A DNA stretch of 14,583 bases from positions 1 to 14,583 of the forward strand of contig MSJH02000685.1 of NCBI GenBank assembly GCA_001931875.2. The letters run 5' to 3'. Every line of letters begins with the position of its first letter. Position 1 is the first letter of the stretch. The notes beneath the pieces are model-generated. The model had not been told where the DNA came from, did no database searches, and saw nothing but the letters and a program-made list of their open reading frames with translations. This DNA comes from Byssochlamys sp. IMV 00236. Lineage: Eukaryota > Ascomycota > Eurotiomycetes > Eurotiales > Thermoascaceae. Position numbers and translations under genes: made by a program. Of this stretch, positions 1 through 8,655 are shown piece by piece.

Positions 1-23
1 AAAAAAAAAAAAAAAAAAAAAAA
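1..23. repeat. Poly-A run at the left window edge
   Basis: The window opens with 23 consecutive A residues. No coding signal leads into them from the right, because the nearest gene is the cysteine-rich gene that ends at 265 on the minus strand. A run of this length is compatible with the tail of a retroelement lying just outside the window or with a plain homopolymer. The sequence cannot separate these, since nothing to the left is visible. Confidence 0.6.
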
Positions 24-264
24 TTGTTCAATTCAAAATGTAAAATATGTAGAGATAATAAAGATGTTTATATAAGCTTCTATTTTTATGATCCTACGAC
101 TTGAGAATTGGTTTGGTGCGATTTTGTAAGTCGTTTGTTTGGCGTCCAAAAATGGCAAGTTAGAAAAGTGGAAGAAGAAAAAAAGGTCTCGTTAAAAATT
201 ACACAATCTGTCATTTTGGGAAATACGGGTGTGAATCAAAGCAAAAAAGAAAAGTTACTTTTGG

Positions 265-683
265 CTAGCAACAGTCGTCATGCTCGTTTCCACAACAACA
301 ACAGCATAAGAAAGTTGACGCCAAGCTATAATAATAGTCAAGCTATGTCCTCCCCTTTTAAACAAAGGAAACTTACCATCCTAAGCAACATCCAGTACAA
401 TCATTATAACAACAATCACATGGTTCTCTTCTCGGCAGAAAAATTGGTTGCTGCTGTTGTATCATCATTGGTGGTGGTGGTCCGCCAATATGCATTGAGC
501 CCATCGGAGGGTAGTATCCTGACATGAATCAATACTTTCTTGTAGTGATAGTTAGCATTGGCACTTACCAGCTTGTTGCGTTGGTATAAAGGGTGTTGTA
601 TAAGGTGTAGCAGCATAAGGTGTAGCGGCCATAGGTGGTATATTTGGTGATGTATATATGGCATTTCTTGTTGGTATCGACAT
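265..683 (-). CDS. Small Pro/Gln/Tyr-rich protein with cysteine-cluster C-terminus (CYSTM-like)
   Basis: Three exons on the minus strand: 683-569, 518-377 and 325-265. Introns are 568-519 (50 nt) and 376-326 (51 nt), both with GTAAGT donors and CAG/TAG acceptors. Phases are 1 then 2, giving a 105-residue protein. Residues 1-70 are low complexity, with MAATPYAATPYTTP repeats, YYPPMG, four prolines and four glutamines. Residues 72-105 hold 15 cysteines (CDCC, CTGCCLGCLAS, CCCCC and a final CC). This layout, a flexible PQY-rich arm followed by a short cysteine-dense end, is that of fungal CYSTM-type small membrane-associated stress proteins. The family fit is inference, since the hydrophobic stretch is short (LASTFL). 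The ATG at 683 is chosen because repeat-rich coding sequence begins there, while the open frame upstream reads as a pyrimidine-rich leader. The long plus-strand frame over the same bases is a shadow. Confidence 0.72.
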
Positions 684-1315
684 GATGTTTAAAGAAAAAG
701 AGAAGAAAGAAATAATAAACGAAAATAGACAGAGAGAATAAAGAAATTGAAAAAAAAAAAGTTTATTTTGTTTACACTTGAATGATGATACAACAAACGT
801 CATTCATCCTAAACTAACTTTGTTAATCCTTTCGAGGCTTTTTATACAGTTTAAATGGATTTAAATGTTTATGGCATTGAGTGCTTCTATACATTAATTT
901 TATAAAGCCATCTTATTCACTTTTTATTTTTTGTCTTGTAGCTAGAAGAATGAAATGAATGTAGCCGCAGCAACCATTACGAGATGTATTATGCACACTT
1001 ATTACACATTATATTGAATAAACATTGGTTGAGATAAGAAAAAAGAAGTAAAATCAATAATATCTGGTAAAATAACAGAAAGGGCAGTAATAACAGCAAA
1101 ACTTTTAGGTAAATGTCCACTAGCAGTAAAAGTCTCAGTTACACAGATCTGTTGCTATTGTTGTTTCCTTGCAGGAGTTGCCAAATTAATTTCATTTTCT
1201 CTTTTTTTTACTATTCAGCTTGGTCTACTTTTTTTCCCTTTCAGGAATAATAAATAACTCAAAGCGATCTGGTGCGTTCATGTTGACTAATTAATATAAG
1301 CAAAAGAATGAAGCC
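684..1315. other. AT-rich intergenic stretch
   Basis: No gene is recognised here. The stretch separates the minus-strand cysteine-rich gene from the plus-strand UTP12 remnant, so it should contain the former's promoter. Around 684-780 the minus strand is pyrimidine-rich directly upstream of that start codon. No convincing TATA box or other site stands out. Confidence 0.5.
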
Positions 1316-1680
1316 ATGGTAAAGGCATATCTTCGTTATGAGCCGCTTGCCCTTTTTGGTGTCATTGTCCCAACGCAGTCCAACACTGTCTTTGAAGAAG
1401 TCATTCTTTGAGATCTAAAGGAAGGAACTGAGGTAAGAACAAAAAGAGATCAGTAAAACAGAGTATACTTATGCAATGTCAGATTGCAAGATCGAAAAAA
1501 TCTAGTAACAGATCAGAAGTGACTGGTATTGCCAAAAGTCCCAACAACTAAGATTATGTAGTGGGGTAAACATAGATTATGTATCCCTCTTGAAACTGTT
1601 AAACCAATTTACCATTGTCTAGATATAATGACGGATCTATTCGTCTTTGGAATATTTCTTCTTCTTCATCGATGTAGTAG
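1316..1680 (+). pseudogene. 5' fragment of UTP12/DIP2 (WDR3) ribosome-biogenesis WD40 gene, with introns
   Basis: Starting at ATG 1316 the frame reads MVKAYLRYEP..FGVIV..QSNTVF, then EEVIL(stop)DLKEGTEI. After a 50-nt intron (1433-1482) it reads SEVTGIAKSPNN(stop)DYVVG, and after a 57-nt intron (1566-1622) YNDGSIRLWNI. These blocks are in the order found at the N-terminus of yeast Dip2/Utp12 and human WDR3, which begin MVKxYxRYE...FGVI and continue with an xIWD block and a GYxDGxIxxW block. The working protein is a UTP-B subunit of the small-subunit processome and has roughly 900 residues. Here only about 100 codons remain. There is a TGA at 1409 where the family has Trp, a TAA at 1549, and an apparent loss of some residues between NTVF and EEV. 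Similarity fades after about 1680. Both introns keep intact donors and acceptors, so this is a DNA-level copy and not a retrocopy. Confidence 0.8.
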
Positions 1681-2655
1681 TGATAACATATGAAGCTGAA
1701 GCTATGATTGACAGGTTGCCGGAAGCAGAAAAGGTTAATAAACTGATAGTACTGTGATGTACTGCTTGATAGCCTTGACGTTAATCACAGGTTGTGAGAT
1801 TGGCCTCTCAGTGGCTGTTCCTTTTCTGATTGTGTCGGGTCTTGGTAAGGTAAAGGCCATCTCTCAGGGAGAGGCTCACAAAAGCCAGAGCCAATGAGGC
1901 ATAGGATGAGAGAGCCCTACATGTTTGCAATTACCGTGGCTCCCACTGATGCTACCCGCTTGGGCAGATGAAAGAAAGGTCACGCATTCTCAGGGTACAT
2001 AGTAAATGGAGGTTGGATAATTTAATAAACTATTATTGTTTGACATTTGTAACATAAATGACAAGAGTATACTTGAACATAAATTCATAAAGCCAATATG
2101 GATAAAAAATTGATAAAATGACTACCTTTGTCATTAGGTCCAATCTTTGTTGCTGTAGGTCATATATAGTCTGATTCATGGGTGCATGAGAGATACAAGA
2201 GATATGCTTGACGTGTAGGAGTAGTGTTAGAATACGGATACACTTTCTTGTTCTCATTAACTTAGCTCTGACTTGGTTTCACTCGTCTAGTATATATAGA
2301 TAATCTACCCATTTTATCAAGAGAGGATGCCAAATAAGAAGACACTTTTTTGACATGAAACTCTTATACTAAAAAGTTGAGCCCAGAATAAAAGGCATAT
2401 AGAAGAAAAAAGAAAACAAAGAATACGTCTCTTGACACTGCCAAACTGAAGCTTGTTCTATTCTAAACTAATTCAGGCTCTATAATTCCTCAAATCCGTC
2501 AAGTATAAATCTTGAATAAAAAGGACACTAGTTGAAAATGATCAACCCCAGAATTGCGAAATGCATTTTTTTCCAAAAATGGAAGAATTATCATGACTTC
2601 ACGATCTCCCTTTAGTTTCTCTTTTATTTTTATCTTTTTTTTAATATCACTGACC
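1681..2655. other. Stretch without a resolvable gene; weak broken frames
   Basis: Between 1675 and 1757 and between 1777 and 1896 the plus strand has short open runs (VVVITYEAEAMIDRL and GCEIGLSVAVPFLIVSGLGK), each closed by stops. I do not recognise them. They may be further debris of the element or gene copy that carries the UTP12 fragment. On the minus strand, around 2105-2180, a short open run (MNQTIYDLQQQRLDLMTK) precedes a GT donor-like site. It could be an exon, but no partner exon was found. A TATATATAG tract at about 2290-2300 lies about 350 bp before the lipase start and could be part of its promoter. Confidence 0.35.
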
Positions 2656-5501
2656 ATGTCAACCAGTCCAAGCTTACAAAGAAAAAATACACCACCACTC
2701 CTACCAGGGATTCTACGAGTAAGCAAAATGTCTATACATTATAAAGTTCTTTTTTGTTTCTTCATTAACTCACCTCAAAACCCCGCGCGCGTGTCAAGAT
2801 TACTGTCAACAGTTGCTTTTTGAATATACCAGTCAAACGTCCTTATGTAGTCATAACACTAGGAGGTAAGAATTTGTTGATAACTTGTTCGATTGTACTA
2901 ATAAGCCAGACAGACCAAATTCATCGTACGTCTATATCGGAATATCCGCAAGGATACTGGAACGAAGGGTTCGAGTTAAAAGTGACCTACCACAATCAAT
3001 TGTTTGATACAATACAGCTTGACTTGTACGACAGCAATGTCTTTTTCTTGGATAAACATATCGGAAGAGCAGAGATACGACTACGAAACCTAGAAGGGAT
3101 GCCAGAGTCATTCACGAGCTATTATGAAGTATTTGAAAAGAGACTGGCGATTGGCGCCATGTCTCAAGTCAGCAGAAAGACACTGATGACATCAGGCGTA
3201 GGAGCAATCCAAGCACAGATAGCATATCTTTATCATCGTTCACCAGAAGAACTATACCATACTTCTATAGATGTAAATGAAATGAATTATCTAATTGATA
3301 AACAGCAAAAGGAACTGGAGTACGAAAACAAGTTTAGTGATCGTGAACTCATTGAAGAGTTCAATAGAAGATTAAAGACGCAAAGGGAGTCCAACGACGA
3401 AATAAAATTCAACAAGTATGAACAGGGTCAGGACAGCGTCGATGACGGTCAGGATTTCCCTGATGATAGTGGTACAGAAGAGGAGCAACAGAAGCAACAA
3501 TACCAACCAGAACGACCATTATCACTTTCAAGATCACGCGCAAGCACCATTTCAAATGTAGCACAAGAGATAGAACCTGCAACATCCAATAATGGCTCAT
3601 TTTTAAACTCTATAACTTCCCTATTTGGATTCTCATCGAATACAGAAAAGACGTCTACTCAAACGACAAACAACAGAAGTACAACAACAACTACAAAGAC
3701 CACAACAACTACAGTATCACATTATGAAGATTTGGAAAAGAATATCTTGAAAGATGAAGACGACGGCTTGAAATCGTTCCCTCTGCTCAACACGATAGGC
3801 TCATGGGCAATGGCAAAAGAAACAAATCAAGTGCTCCGTGCTATTGCGAAACTACTAGTTGCATTTGTAAGTAAAACTCTGTTCAGAACATAAAATGGGA
3901 TTAATGATCGTTGTATAGGGTCAAGGCTTTGAACTGTCCAACTTGCAGATATTAGCTGGATTTACAGTTGTCGAAAAGTTTTATACAGACCTTCCTAGAG
4001 ATAGAACTTGGGATACAGTACAAGATGCTTCGGAAATCGAAATGGCTTCATACATGTGGAGATATGCAATGGCATCTTATGGGTGGAAAGGTTTGAATTT
4101 TATTGGAAAGGGAAATGGTATATTCTCGGATGCAGTAAGAGCACAGTCTGATGCCCTATCGATTTGCGAGCATTTGAATTTAAACAAAGAGGACCTGTTG
4201 GCATATGAGCTTAGAACGGGTGCTGCCTTTAGGCCAAGTTATTTTATTGCCAGAGATAGAAAGCTAAATGCTATTGTTCTAAGTATTAGAGGAACGATGG
4301 TAATGTCTCAAAAAAAATGGTCTTGACTGTAATTAATGATTTGATTATATATATATATATATATATCCATAGAGCACGTTTGATACCATGACTGATCTCG
4401 TCTGTGAATATGAACCTTGGAAAGGTGGCCTTGTACATAAAGGAATGAAGGTATAGTCACAACTATTCCAAGATCATTCATATTTACCTTTGCAAGTAGT
4501 CTTCAGCTGCTTGGTTCTTTCGAAATGTAGCACCTAAATTAATTGCATACGTAAATAAGCATTCTACAACATCACTCTACATCGTTGGCCATAGCCTTGG
4601 CGCGGCAACCGGTGCAATATTGACCATCATGCTTTCAGATTACCTGAACGAATTTCGTAAAGGAAAAGACAGAGATTTTAATATCCAATGCTTTGGTTAT
4701 GCTCCTGCCTGTGGTCTAAGCTTGGACCTTGCCAATCGATACAAGGTATTTCTTGGATCAATAGTAAAAAAGGGAGGCATTCTATTAACGTGTCGAGGTT
4801 ACAGGATCGAATTACATCTATTGTGTTTGCAGATGATTTTGTTAGCAAGCTGAGCTATGGATCAATGATGGATGTGAAAGAACTAATACTGGCTGGAGCA
4901 GAGGCAGCAAAAAACATTGGTATTGGACAGCTATTTTGGGCAAGCGAGACAAATAGCGAGGTGTGGAGAGATGCGTTCAAGAGGATTTCAGAGTGCAGAA
5001 AGCGCTGCCTCGAGAGTATGTCAAATCCAAGGGTAAGCAGGTTCAATGGATTAAATCCGCTTTGAACTGACCTTTGTTGTATAGTTATATGTTGCAGGAA
5101 CTGTTTATCAGTTTTGGCTAGTAAGTGTATCTGTTAGTTATTTATGTATATTTATATACTCATTATACAACTAGGATCCTATTCCAAATAATGAATCTCG
5201 AATAGTCATTGAGAGGACAACCCCTGAGAAAGTATCAACTGAGCTGATCATCAAAAAGTCTATCCTTCTTGATCATCTACCAACCAACTTTGACGTAGCG
5301 TTTACAAGAGCGCTTGATTCTCTTAATGTGAAACCAACAGATCAACTCACTATGGATCAACAGCAAGAACGTGAAGACATGAGACAACAAAAGTCTGCAC
5401 AAGACAAACTGTTTGGCTCCATTGCAGAAGCTGGAATTAAAGGAACAACAGGAAGAGGTGGAGGAGAAGGTAATGTTGTGGGTCAAGGGGAAACAAGATA
5501 G
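2656..5501 (+). CDS. C2-domain class-3 lipase, sn1-specific diacylglycerol-lipase-like
   Basis: Nine exons: 2656-2718, 2799-2865, 2914-3866, 3919-4299, 4373-4450, 4500-4745, 4805-5032, 5085-5120 and 5175-5501. All phases agree and give 792 residues. Residues about 19-150 form a C2 domain (LRITVNS, RPYVVITLGD, YWNEGFEL, LDLYDSN, IGRAEIRL). Residues about 150-330 are an acidic, Gln/Ser/Thr-rich linker with a poly-Thr tract. The alpha/beta-hydrolase domain follows, with AIVLSIRGTMS and TDLVCEYEPW. The nucleophile is Ser546 in GHSLGA, the acid is Asp606 or Asp607 in ADDFVSKLSYGS, and the likely base is His718 in LLDHLP. This matches the diacylglycerol lipase layout, in which the enzyme releases an sn-1 fatty acid from diacylglycerol at membranes. 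No multi-pass N-terminal membrane region is seen, unlike animal DAGL. ATG 2656 has a good context (ACCATG). An in-frame ATG at 2593 would add a hydrophobic FSFSFIFIFFLI segment and cannot be excluded. Confidence 0.9.
4346..4366. repeat. (TA)n microsatellite inside a lipase intron
   Basis: An uninterrupted TA dinucleotide run of about 21 nt lies in the fourth intron of the lipase gene (4300-4372), just before its TAG acceptor. Being intronic it should vary in length without changing the protein. Confidence 0.85.
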
Positions 5502-5647
5502 ACTGCTTGTTTTATAGAAAGTATATTTGGTTTATGATAACTAGAAGACTAATGAATAAAGAATAACGTCTCATTCATTTTATACTTACCGAGACGTTAA
5601 GGAACGTACTGCCGTTATAGACAGCGCATTGAATCAAGGGAGCACCG

Positions 5648-6480
5648 TTAGTCTTTTGAAGGTCTTTTGAAAGGGGAAGAACTTTCATTGTCGTGCTTTG
5701 ATTTGTAAACAAAGATATCATATATATTTAATGCACTATTCACATCGCGATTCCAAACCGTACCACAAGATTCACACTTGAGGACAGAGTGTACTCTTCG
5801 CTTTGATCCAGTAATTGAGATATTATTTAGTTGTTTGGATTTGCACTTGTTACATATCTGACTCGTTAAATACTCGTCAACCGAAACAAATTCGGTCTCC
5901 CCGTTGGATTGTTTGCATTTTCGTTTGATTTCTTCAGTAATGCGTCTAGTAGGTGCAGCTCGTTTTCCTTTCATACCTGAACAAAAAGAATCATTTCCGA
6001 ACGTAATGATTCGCTTCCGTTGAGAGGAGGAAGGGAGGTCAGCAGGAGGTAAAGGTACATGTTTACTTTTTTTGGGTTTTGGCTTTTAGCGCCAACTGTG
6101 CTTGTTTTGCCATACTTTTTGCTGTGGTCAAAGAGCCTTTTAACAATTTCTTGAGTTCCTTTTTGCTTGTTGATATACGTTTTGAGCTTTAACTTTTGAG
6201 ATCTATTCCATACGCAGCGTTATTAAAATGTATAACATATAAGAGAGCGACATACGATTTAACTTGACAGTAGTAGTTATGGATCCTTTGGTAGTTTTGT
6301 AGACGTGTAGAGGCAGCTAGTAAAAATGAGGTCAAGTGTGCAGTTTTTAAAGTAGGTAATTCACTAATATACTTAAATTCGTCTAAATGACACTCTTGAT
6401 GTTCTTTTCGTCTTCTTGTAGCAAGATTGTAACCACATAAACGATAATACTCTTCCAAGCTTGTAGTTCTAATACATTGA
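5648..6480 (-). pseudogene. Fanzor (eukaryotic TnpB-like) nuclease, C-terminal half, frameshifted
   Basis: Reading leftward, the first piece (about 6480-6245) gives LEEYYRLCGYN and LPTLKTAHLTSF. A probable intron (about 6257-6203, donor GTATGT, acceptor TAG) joins it to KTYINKQKGTQEIVKRL. A one-base slip in a seven-A tract near 6067-6073 then separates it from KRIITFGNDSFCSGMKGKRA and the final frame ending at 5648. That last frame carries VDEYLTSQIC, a zinc ribbon (CNKC...CESC) and WNRDVNSALNI, whose Asp is the RuvC-III catalytic residue of TnpB and Fanzor proteins. The family makes RNA-guided DNA nucleases carried on transposons. The N-terminal half and the RuvC-I Asp region are not found upstream, so the copy is truncated as well as frameshifted. 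It is convergent with the lipase gene, whose stop lies 147 bp away. Identity as Fanzor is firm from the C-terminal motifs. The N-terminal limit is uncertain. Confidence 0.75.
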
Positions 6481-6577
6481 AGTAAAGAAAAAAGGAAAAA
6501 GGAAAAGTAACTGTGGATAGTCTTGTCATGCTAAATTAACGATCAACAACATTTTTTTATTATTAATCATGTTTTCT

Positions 6578-6709
6578 TTAATAGTAAAATGCTTCTCGAA
6601 TGAAAGGGCACTCCGCTTTTAACATATTGCACATCTTGCTGTTATACTCAAAATAGTCATCGTTATAAAAGTGATGGATAAGGATACTAAAATAACACAC
6701 GATAGTCAT
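6578..6709 (-). CDS. Short open frame, 43 codons, unknown
   Basis: An ATG-started frame on the minus strand reads MTIVCYFSILIHHFYNDDYF and continues to MCNMLKAECPFIREAFYY before a TAA at 6580-6578. Its composition (mixed charged and aromatic residues, four cysteines) looks more protein-like than the surrounding AT-rich frames. It has no recognised family and no confirmed partner exon. It lies directly upstream of the Fanzor remnant on the same strand, so it could also be a damaged part of that element. The call is weak. Confidence 0.25.
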   Translation of the reverse strand: MTIVCYFSILIHHFYNDDYFEYNSKMCNMLKAECPFIREAFYY

Positions 6710-6884
6710 GAATCATCATCTAAACACCAGGAACAGTGATTGAAGAAGTAACAGTGAAGAGGGAAAAGAAGAAACGCAAACCCTAATGACGCCCATCTGT
6801 TCCATGATGAAATATCAGTATACAATTCGTACACACGTATGCAGCATGTGTCTGGCAGATACGTTGAAAGGAGTGCTCAAAATC

Positions 6885-7166
6885 ATGTCTTTAACGGAGA
6901 CTATCATTTCTATTGCTACTTCCCAAAGTAAGAACGATGCCACGGAAGTTTCTGTTAATATACTCAATAGGAATAATCGCGATAACTTCTTTCATCGTTG
7001 GCAGGTTGTGAGTGCGTTTGTCGTCTCCTTCAAACAAATGCATTCTCATTGATGAATTGATGATAATATAAGTTGAACCGCTTTTGGCAGAGTTATTGCT
7101 GTTATATCTGTCTTCACTGTTGGCGTTGGAGCCCTCACGATTGCTCAATTCTTATACGCATGGTAA
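6885..7166 (+). CDS. Probable 50-residue membrane peptide, three exons
   Basis: Exons 6885-6927, 6971-7004 and 7091-7166 with introns of 43 and 86 nt (donors GTAAGA and GTTGTG, acceptors TAG and CAG). Phases 1 and 2 match and give 50 residues. The spliced product starts MSLTETIISIATSQR, continues IIAITSFIVGR and ends VIAVISVFTVGVGALTIAQF plus LYAW. This is one or two hydrophobic segments with Arg residues between them, as in small organelle or ER membrane peptides. Splicing converts three unrelated-looking frames into one continuous hydrophobic chain, which is the main support. The 43-nt intron is short even for this window and the second donor is weak. I do not recognise the family. The start could lie further upstream, because the frame is open to about 6744. 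Confidence 0.45.
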
Positions 7167-7214
7167 TAAATACGTGTGAAGAGATTAGATTGGACAAGCA
7201 TAGTTGAAAGGTTT

Positions 7215-8085
7215 TCTATAATCTCATTGTCCAGTTCTTCATTTCATGCATCCACATCCTCTACCCTCGGTGCGCTTAAATAGGGTAGTTTCCCTGTTGA
7301 ATGACAGCTCAAGCTACTCTGCAGTTGACACCAGAGATTAGCTGCTCTACTTTTGGCCCTCTCAGGTGTCAGCACCTACTAGATTTAAAAATGTCTCCTC
7401 TTGGATGTCCTCCTATGCTCATTGGATAATCCCAAACCCCACGCAGAAATCCAATACAGTATTTATTCCGATAGTCAAGGTCCCTCTTGGTCAGTTCCGG
7501 TTCTTATGGCACAAAGACTATGATCTGCTTACACAACCACGCCATCCGTCTTTGGCTCTGCCTGGTTCACTGCTTTTTCGACCTCAGTATTGGCAAACTT
7601 TTTGGTCCCTGACTATACCTCTCAAGGCCTTCACACCATTGTTTCGCCTGTTGCATGGCTACATCCCTACAGCTGCTTTACAGCATGCCTGGAACCCCAG
7701 CTTGATTACCTCTCTACTGTGTAGACTCTACCAACAAGACACAGAGACAAGTTTCCACCTCTTTGTAATCTGTCCTCTCAAGCTTAACTTCTGGTTCTCC
7801 ATTTTCGAGAGATACTCTCTGCCGGACAAGTTCCTTACCGCAGGCGAAATATGGTCTGTGCTCATTTCTTTTGTCCCAGTAGACGAACAAACCATAGTCG
7901 ATACGGATGTTCTCTGTTTCTTTGGCGCGGTTATCTCAACATTCTGAAAATATCACTGGCGGTGTGTATTTAATAACACTCCGTGGTATATCACTGTAGT
8001 CGTCAACAGTTTCGACTTGGAATATCGCGGATTCCTGTCGACGTTGCCTTTTGAACGGAAGTTATCTTCCACTATAGACACATAA
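7215..8085 (+). mobile_element. LINE (non-LTR retrotransposon) 3' end, broken reverse-transcriptase ORF
   Basis: The clearest frame is 7366-7944 (193 codons). It contains FKNVSSWMSSYAHWIIP, LGQFRFLWHKDYDLLTQPRH, FWSLTIPLKAFTPLFRLLHG and CRLYQQDTETSFHLFVICPL. These fit the C-terminal region beyond the polymerase domain of fungal LINE ORF2 proteins, with its zf-RVT-like CxxC...H...C pattern (weaker here). Coding continues in the same frame past the TGA at 7945 (KYHWRCVFNNTPWYITVVVN) to about 8083. Upstream, another frame gives ATLQLTPEIS and GPLRCQ from about 7301, so there is a frameshift near 7362. A third piece with a TAG (STLGALK-stop-GSFPVE) reaches back to about 7215. The palm domain (YADD region) is absent, as expected for a 5'-truncated copy. 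A short A-rich tail follows at about 8093-8103. The element starts within about 50 bp of the small membrane-peptide gene's stop. Confidence 0.8.
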
Positions 8086-8162
8086 TATATTTTTTAAAAA
8101 AAATTGTTAAATAAAGTCCACACTTTCATACAATATATATATAATAGTATTAGTTTTATATA

Positions 8163-8190
8163 TTAGAGTGATTAGAGTGATAGAGTGATA
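8163..8190. repeat. Short tandem repeat, three units of (T)TAGAGTGA
   Basis: Three head-to-tail copies of an 8-9 bp unit (TTAGAGTGA, TTAGAGTGA, TAGAGTGA) are visible. The repeat is short and sits just downstream of the LINE tail. Confidence 0.75.
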
Positions 8191-8365
8191 AGCTGCTCTA
8201 AATTTTTCTATGCAAAAAGGGAGAGTTCTCTATTTATTGTCGCTATCAATTTTCAGAATGGGGGGCAGAGTTGTGACAAGAGTAATATTCTAGAATAGAT
8301 AAGCAACTTTAACTATCTTTTTGACATCTGTTGCAATAGTCATCACCCTTTATCTTTAGAATTGG

Positions 8366-8420
8366 CTCTGTTATAGGGAGAATTTCTCCCTTTGTTTTAT
8401 AAACAAAGCGAGCTACAGAG
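8366..8420. repeat. Nested palindromes: two abutting hairpins inside an outer pair
   Basis: GGGAGAA (8376-8382) pairs with TTCTCCC (8384-8390). Immediately after it, CTTTGTTT (8390-8397) pairs with AAACAAAG (8401-8408). An outer pair, CTCTGT (8366-8371) and ACAGAG (8415-8420), encloses both, so a three-way-junction or cruciform fold is possible. No function is known. It could be part of a miniature element or of the SAP18 upstream region. Confidence 0.5.
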
Positions 8421-8655
8421 AGGGAAAAGAAAATTTAAAGGCATTGACATGAAATGAGAGCCAACGGGTTGCATTTAGTTGTATGGTTCATCTATGATAT
8501 GTATCGCAGCTTCTATCTGACCCCCTTTTTTTACATTCTCTTCTTGATGATCCCATTTGACATTTACCAGTCACAGTACATTTTGGAAGGTTGAAGAACG
8601 CGCGCAAACAATGTTTTGTTGCTTTAATTCCCCCAAAATAAAATCACACATAAAC

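Larger units (their letters stand above)
8086..8655. other. Intergenic stretch upstream of SAP18
   Basis: No gene is seen. It holds a short TTAGAGTGA tandem repeat (8163-8190) and a nested palindrome cluster (8366-8420), annotated separately. The last 100 bases before the SAP18 start contain a CCCCC run and AATAAAATC, but no clear TATA box. Confidence 0.5.

Noticed and set aside
108..527. 139-codon plus-strand frame
   Set aside because: It is antisense to the spliced cysteine-rich gene. Its poly-Val/Ser/Asn runs are mirror images of that gene's codon repeats, and it crosses both introns.
1820..1990. Possible structured RNA (U4-like GCCAATGAGG string and GC-richer segment)
   Set aside because: Only a ten-base similarity to U4 was seen. 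The neighbouring U4 5' stem-loop and Sm site are absent, and the frames look like degraded coding sequence.
2499..2726. 75-codon minus-strand frame
   Set aside because: It overlaps the lipase promoter and first exon in antisense and shows only low-complexity Lys/Ile text.
6891..7148. 85-codon minus-strand frame, Asn/Ser-rich
   Set aside because: It is antisense to the three-exon membrane-peptide model. The frame content is explained by complementing that gene's hydrophobic codons and introns.
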